A stretch of 64,000 nucleotides of DNA from Ganoderma boninense (Eukaryota > Basidiomycota > Agaricomycetes > Polyporales > Polyporaceae): assembly GCA_002900995.3 (NCBI GenBank), contig CM035304.1:2574823-2638822 (forward strand). Reading direction: 5' to 3'. Under the pieces are notes generated by a model. That model was not told where the DNA came from and ran no database searches. It saw only the letters and a list, made by a program, of their open reading frames with translations. The position numbers and the translations under genes are program-made. Positions within the stretch are counted from its first letter, which is position 1, and every line of letters begins with the position of its first letter. This document shows, one piece after another, positions 58,901-64,000 of the stretch.

Positions 58901-59532
58901 CTCGCCTTGCCGGCTGTGATGATTCAAGCCCATTGACCTACACTGTCAAGGAGTGTGTTGATTTCGTGTGGGTCCGACACCAACCCCTGCTAACCCGCAG
59001 ACGGTCTCGGGATGTGACTAAAGTGCGTGAGTTCTCTTAACCAGTGCACGAGCACCGGTTTTTCCTCATTGTTGATGGGACGCGCCGCGCTAAAACCGTA
59101 CAACGACAGTGCTTGCACGGCGCCCATCTCCACGTTGCGTCTGAGAGATGTCGCATCGCCATCTCCCTTTTCCTTATCCTGTGCCTCTCGTGGACACGGC
59201 TGTCAGTATGCGGTTTGGTATAAGGTTTGTGTCCTCGCATTTGCCAATTGTCATGGTCATATTCTCACACGAAGCCCGTCGTTTCGACAGCCATCTTTTA
59301 CCCCACCCGAAGAGACCCAAAGCCCTATACATAATGCCCCAACGCCAAGCCACCCACACACCCCGCCGAGAGCTCTACCTCAACCTAAGCACGTCTATGC
59401 TCCGAGTCCAGCCCATTCACATCCGGAGCCAAGTTTACTGTCTATCTATCAGCCTCAACGGTGAGCATGACCGCGCTGTCTACGTTCGGGCAACCTGCTG
59501 AACCATGGACGCAGTATGCCAGCGAGCCTGCA
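55919..59532. other. gene-poor stretch, 3.6 kb
   Basis: Open frames here are short and unsupported on both strands, including a 174-codon frame at 55636-56160 that overlaps the membrane gene and a 115-codon frame at 57600-57947. I find no tRNA, no clear inverted repeat and no transposon protein. Confidence 0.4.
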
Positions 59533-61604
59533 ATGTGGCTCCTCAGCACAGACCGTGCTGAACTGCAATGGTTCACAGACGCGGCGGGGGTTCCTGGAGG
59601 GTACGCAATCCTATCGCACACCTGGGGCGCCCACGAGCAGACGTTCCAGGATGTCTGCGCGATCGGTGAGCGCTGCAAGAAGACTCTCAAGAACCCGCGC
59701 GACTCCGTCTCGCCAAGATCCGGGAGTGCTGCCTCCTCGCGGAGAAGTACCGGTACAAGTGGGTCTGGATCGACTCATGCTGCATCGACAAGACGAGCAG
59801 CACCGAGCTGTCCGAGGCGATCAACTCCATGTTCAAGTGGTACTGGCAGGCGGAGGTGTGCTTCGCCTTCCTCGCGGACGTGCCCACCGGCAGCGAGGAC
59901 GCCCTACGCGCGGAAAACTCGCAGTTCCGGACGAGTCGGTGGCACCAGCGCGGCTGGACGCTGCAGGAGCTCATCGCCCCAGCCGTCGTCATCTTCGTGT
60001 CGACGACCTGGGACCGCCTCGGGACGAAGGCGGAGCTCGCAGAGCTGCTCGAGGAGATCACGCACATCCCGCGGCGCATCCTCACGCGCAAGGAGTACTA
60101 CCGCTACACGAGCGTCGCAAACCGCATGCTGTGGGCCGCGGCCGCCGGACGACGCGCGCGGAGGACCAGGCGTACTGCCTCATGGGCCTCTTCGACGTCA
60201 CGATGCCCATCATATACGGGGAGGGCACGCGCGCCTTCCAGCGCCTCCAGCAGAAGGTCATGAAGCACGGCTTCGACATGAGCTTGTTTGCGTGGGGCCC
60301 CTGGTTCGCGAGCACACCGCTCCTGGACCAGAAGCTCGCGCTCGCGCTCGACCGCGATGAGATCGATCGGTACGACGACCTTGTCCTACCTCCTCGCGCC
60401 TTCCCCGGCCAGCTTCCTGGATGGGTTCGACTTCACGCCGCTGCACCCAAATCCGAAGCAAGTATATCCAGCCTCTCGTAAGTGCAACCTTGAGGAATCG
60501 CGGCGGCGTGCTGACAAAAATGCGCTCCAGGAGCTTACGAAGGAAGAGAGGCAGCACGGCGCTCCGTTTGATGGCGTCGAGATCCCTACTGCGACGCTCG
60601 AGAACTACGGAGTCGTGTGTCGGCTCCCCGTCTTCGAAGCGGAGGGCATCGTAGTGGCCGTCCTCCTTTGCGTCAATGGGTCGAATCAGCAAGTCGGCTT
60701 AGTCCTCAAACGGGACCCGAGGAGCTATGATCCCGGACGCCCGCTGTACTACACCAGCGCCGTATTCAGCGAGATCGACGACGACACCGCCCACGCGACC
60801 GAGGAGGCCCCCGTGGCGTACCGCCTGGTGACGCTCGGCGACGACCTGTACAACCTGCGCTTCAACGGGAAGGCCGTCGAGGCGCGCTGGCGCACGCTGT
60901 ACATCCAGCCGCGGCCGGAGGCGTGGTTCTCGCGAGACACGTCCATCGCGCGCCTGCAGCTCAACTGCACCATCCACCCGGCGTTCCGCATGCCGCACTG
61001 GCTCATCGCGAACTTCGCGTTCCTCGGGTTCCAGATGACGCAGGAGACACCCGAGGGGGAGCTGCCGCTGCGACTCTTGCTGAGCGACGCGCCGGACGGC
61101 GAGTTCATCCACCTCGACCTCGGACTCTGCGGCGGCGAGAGCTCGCAGGCGGGCCCAGCAGTGCACTGGGCCAAGATTCTGATCCACCATGCAGAGGACG
61201 CGTCGAACTGGGGCACGCCGCATGACATCCACGACTGCGCCAAGCACCACATTGCGTCCTGGCCGAGGCGGACGAAGCTGTTTGGTGACGAGCGCGTCCG
61301 CGGCGTGCAGCTGTCCTTCTCCCGGTGTAACCTGGCGGTGGCGGAGAACTCCCGCACACTCGCCGTGCACATCGAGCTCAAAGGTGCTGCATACAGAGAT
61401 ATCAAAAGCCGGGCGGAGGAGATGCAAGATCCGAAGCTCCAGGCTCCGGAGCACCTCGGACCTCATAACGTGAGTACGGCTGCTGCCACGACGTCGTCTG
61501 CCTCTGGATCTGCAATAGCAATACATTCGTGGCCGGCGTACATATTCGTTTTTATCAGTGGTGCGGTGTCATGGTGGCTTATTGCCCTTGTCGCAGCTCT
61601 CTGA
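59533..61604 (+). pseudogene. HET-domain gene, copy 2, with C-terminal membrane anchor; three frame breaks
   Basis: The product begins MWLLSTDRAELQWF and contains GGYAILSHTWGAHEQTFQD. A one-base break near 59705 moves the frame before IRECCLLAEKYRYKWVWIDS. A second near 60140 precedes RAEDQAYCLMGLFDVTMPII. A third near 60365 precedes YLLAPSPASFLDGFDFTP. From there the frame is open to 61604 and carries the module LVTLGDDLYNLRFNGKAVEA and the tail VQLSFSRCNLAVAENSRTLA. It ends in a membrane helix (AYIFVFISGAVSWWLIALVA) that is absent from the visible end of copy 1. The amino acid sequence is well kept in all four frame segments, which suggests recent breakage or assembly error rather than old decay. 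It converges on copy 3 with about 50 bp between the ends. Confidence 0.75.
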
Positions 61605-61656
61605 CGTATACCCGGAAATACATAATAAATATAGGTAGGATAGAGAAACATTAATA

Positions 61657-63694
61657 CTAATGTCTCGCCTCCAACACCCACTCGAATTCAGATATCCCGG
61701 GATCCAGCACCTCGGACTCCTGCAGTTGTGCTGAGGGCTTGGTCCTTGTAGATTGGGCCAACGGCGGTCGGGGTTCGATTGGAGGGAGAGGAACAATACT
61801 ATTACCCTTCCGCGGCGACCGGGTATCCGACGCACTATCTCGCCGATCCAGGGCACGCCCATCTCCATCTCGCACTTCGAGATGCAAAGTTCGCGTGTCC
61901 GCGTTTATCGGCGAGGGCGTGAACCACACAGTGACCGTGAAGTGTTTCGTCGCAGGATGCCGTGAGCCCATCCCGGGGGACCACGACGGGTCCGCGGGAG
62001 GGTAGAACGCGAGATTGAACACCGCCGGTCATCCTTCCATCCCGTATGTGGTCCGTGTGGCAGTCGTGCGAAGGACCGCGCTCGCTGCCTTGTTCTCGGC
62101 TACGCAGCAGGTGGGCCACTGTCAGCGTGGACGACGTTCGCCCAGCGCGTTCCGGAAGGGTATGTGCAGCGCCCGACCTGCAGGAGGAACGGAAGTGCGC
62201 GGTGCGCGGCGTCGGCGTACAGGAGGAACGTTGCTGGAAGGGGCCCGGGGTGCGTGGGGCCCGCGCCCTGCTGGATGAGCGTGCCTCCAAATTCCTTGAG
62301 GAGCCAGCGTGGGATGTAGAAGGACGTGCTGCGGTTGACGGGGATGCGCGGGATGGTGCGGTAAGGCGGCTGCAGCGCGCGGATGTAGACATCGCGCCAC
62401 TCAGCGACGGCGTGGCCCTTCGATAGGTCGATCACCTTGCCGAGGTTTGGATCGTCGTCTTCATCGAGGGGGACAAGGCGGAGCGCAGCTTGTCTGTCGA
62501 GTGTTGGGATGCCGGTGTCGTATAGGGGGCCGAGAGGGCTCGTCGCTTCCGAGCATGTGTGTAACAGGAGCCCGTACTTCTGCTTGCTTGATGAGGAGAA
62601 CAACACGGCGATGATTAACCTCGGGATCTTGGTTTGGATGATGGGGAGATGGGCGAAGACTCCGTATGGAGTATTAGTGAAGGCGGGCATGCTGACGGTT
62701 TTGTTCAGGCGCCATCTTGTGTCCGTTGCCTGGTAATATTCAGAACGATAACTCATCAAATAACTGATTAAAACATACTGGCAAGGCAGGCGTGAATATA
62801 ACATCTGCCGATGACCTGAAAGCTGATGGTGCGGACGCGAAGAGACATGACCCTTCGATATGACCGTGTACCATAGACAAGTCGTCCTGAAGGTTCCAAA
62901 GAAGGTCAGGTAATCGCTCACTGGGAGCGCCCCAGGCAAAGAGCGATGTATCCGTAGAGCGTCTCATGATCTCCTCCTGCAACCTTTGAAACGCCTGGCG
63001 CCCCTCTCCGTACAGCGTCGGCATGTTGATCCGGAAGATCCCCATCAGACAGTACGCTTCGTCCTCCGGGCGGGTCGTCTTCCGTTTGGCGGCCCACGAC
63101 ATCCGCGCAGCGATGCTGACAGACGACAGCTCTGTCTCGAGCCTGAGCACCTTCATGGGGACGTTGGTAATCTTCTCCAGAAGGTCTGCGAGCCGGACCT
63201 TGTGCCCACACCTTCCACTCTGCAGAAAGGAACACGACGACGTCGGGCGCGATGAGCTCCTGGAGGGTCCACCCGCGCGTGTGCCACCTGCTCTGACAAA
63301 ACGTCCGCGCGCCGACGGGGTCGTGGGAGAAGGTAGCACGGGGTACGTCTGCGAGGTACGCGTAGCACGTCTCAGCGAGGGAGTACCATCGGAACATGGA
63401 GTTGATGGCTTCGGACAGCTCGGCGCTGCTAGACTTGTCGATGCAGCAGGTGTCGATCCAGACCCAGTCATATCCGTGCCGCTCGGCGAGGATACAGAAG
63501 TTGCGGATCTTGGGCGAGGCGAGGTCGCGAGGATTCGAGCCCGCCGAGGCGCACTGCGTACGGAGCGCTTGGATGTCGTGGAAGCTCTGCTCTTCTCCAT
63601 CCCAGACGTGGGACAAAATGGCATAGCCCCTGGGTACGCTGTGGGGGGTCGGAAAGAACTGCAGCTCAACGCGGTGAGTATTGAGGAGCCACAT
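61657..63694 (-). pseudogene. HET-domain gene, copy 3; one frame break
   Basis: The start MWLLNTHRVELQFF is at 63694. Domain blocks follow: GYAILSHVWDGEEQSFHDIQ, CILAERHGYDWVWIDTCCID, ELSEAINSMFRWYSLAETCY and SRWHTRGWTLQELIAPDVVV. Near 63215, after FLSAEWKV, one surplus base shifts the frame. The rest (VRLADLLEKITNVPMKVLRL, DEAYCLMGIFRINMPTLYGE, QAFQRLQEEIM) continues in the new frame. An intron with donor gtatgttt near 62780 leads to the second module (DLSKGHAVAEWRDVYIRAL). The last exon ends at 61657 after HFTVTVWFTPSPINADTRTL. No membrane helix is visible at the end, unlike copy 2. Apart from the single break, the gene looks complete. Confidence 0.75.
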
Positions 63695-64000
63695 GGTAGG
63701 AGGACCTTCTCAAAACCACATCAGCACTAGAATTAGTCGGGAAATATGAGTGTGGAAACCCACCAAGCGATGACGGGGGAGTTCAAACGATATCGATGAG
63801 GTGGCGGATCCCAGAGGCTCAGCTGGTTCCGGTCACTAGCCTTACAGCCGAAGGAACACAAGACAAATGAAAGCTATAGAATGGTCACAAGAGACGCTTC
63901 CCACAGGAATGAGGAGCACAAGCAATGCGCATAGTGGTAGTCTCGCTGAGAGAACTCGAATAAGTAGTCGTAAGGCTCTTGGTCGCCTACTGCGGGCTTG
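63695..64000. other. window end, nothing recognised
   Basis: Upstream region of the third HET gene, with no further feature visible before the window ends. Confidence 0.4.

Noticed and set aside
60699..61526. 275-codon minus-strand frame
   Set aside because: Antisense shadow of the HET gene at 59.5-61.6 kb.
1..64000. CRISPR arrays, bacterial operons, phage or plasmid genes
   Set aside because: Introns, gene families and tRNA structure are fungal; no regularly spaced repeats of CRISPR type are present.

Overview
This window reads as nuclear DNA of a filamentous basidiomycete, most likely a wood-rotting agaricomycete (Polyporales-like). The reasons are dense genes split by many 45-75 nt GT-AG introns, a 520-residue secreted laccase, a polyporopepsin-type aspartic protease, several HET-domain genes, and a tRNA-Ala with a short intron. 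A run of exactly 100 Ns at 11374-11473 is a scaffold gap.

Left part (1-11 kb): a small uncharacterised gene (428-1254, +), a WD40 protein with a C-terminal membrane anchor (1428-2963, -), a SUN-domain nuclear envelope protein (3266-4409, +), and a large low-complexity gene (4645-9172, +) that carries a long CCT microsatellite and changes reading frame around it. A pyrimidine-rich stretch with a decayed 90-bp minisatellite follows.

Middle (11-30 kb): a TMEM198/DUF4203-like membrane gene cut by the gap, a 414-bp MITE-like element with 73-bp terminal inverted repeats, a secreted aspartic protease, a coiled-coil protein resembling augmin subunit HAUS3, the initiator-tRNA modifying enzyme RIT1, a PalB/Rim13-type calpain with an MIT domain, tRNA-Ala(AGC), and a GNAT protein. 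These are mostly intact single-copy housekeeping genes.

Right part (29-64 kb) is accessory in character and built from repeated families. There are three ICMT-like isoprenylcysteine methyltransferases (29.2, 31.8 and 53.7 kb, the second frame-broken), three HET-domain genes (34.4, 59.5 and 63.7 kb, two of them frame-broken) plus a HET tail relic, two MYND-finger genes (one decayed), and two thioester-reductase genes of the NRPS-like class (one intact and standalone, one a decayed A-T-R copy). A laccase, an eIF4G-related protein and a multi-pass membrane protein lie between them. Long gene-poor stretches separate these families, which suggests repeated local duplication followed by decay. Several of the breaks are single-base shifts that could also be assembly errors, so read support decides between the two.

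Exon boundaries below were read by eye from splice consensus plus reading-frame phase. Where a total coding length is given, it is divisible by three across the stated exons.
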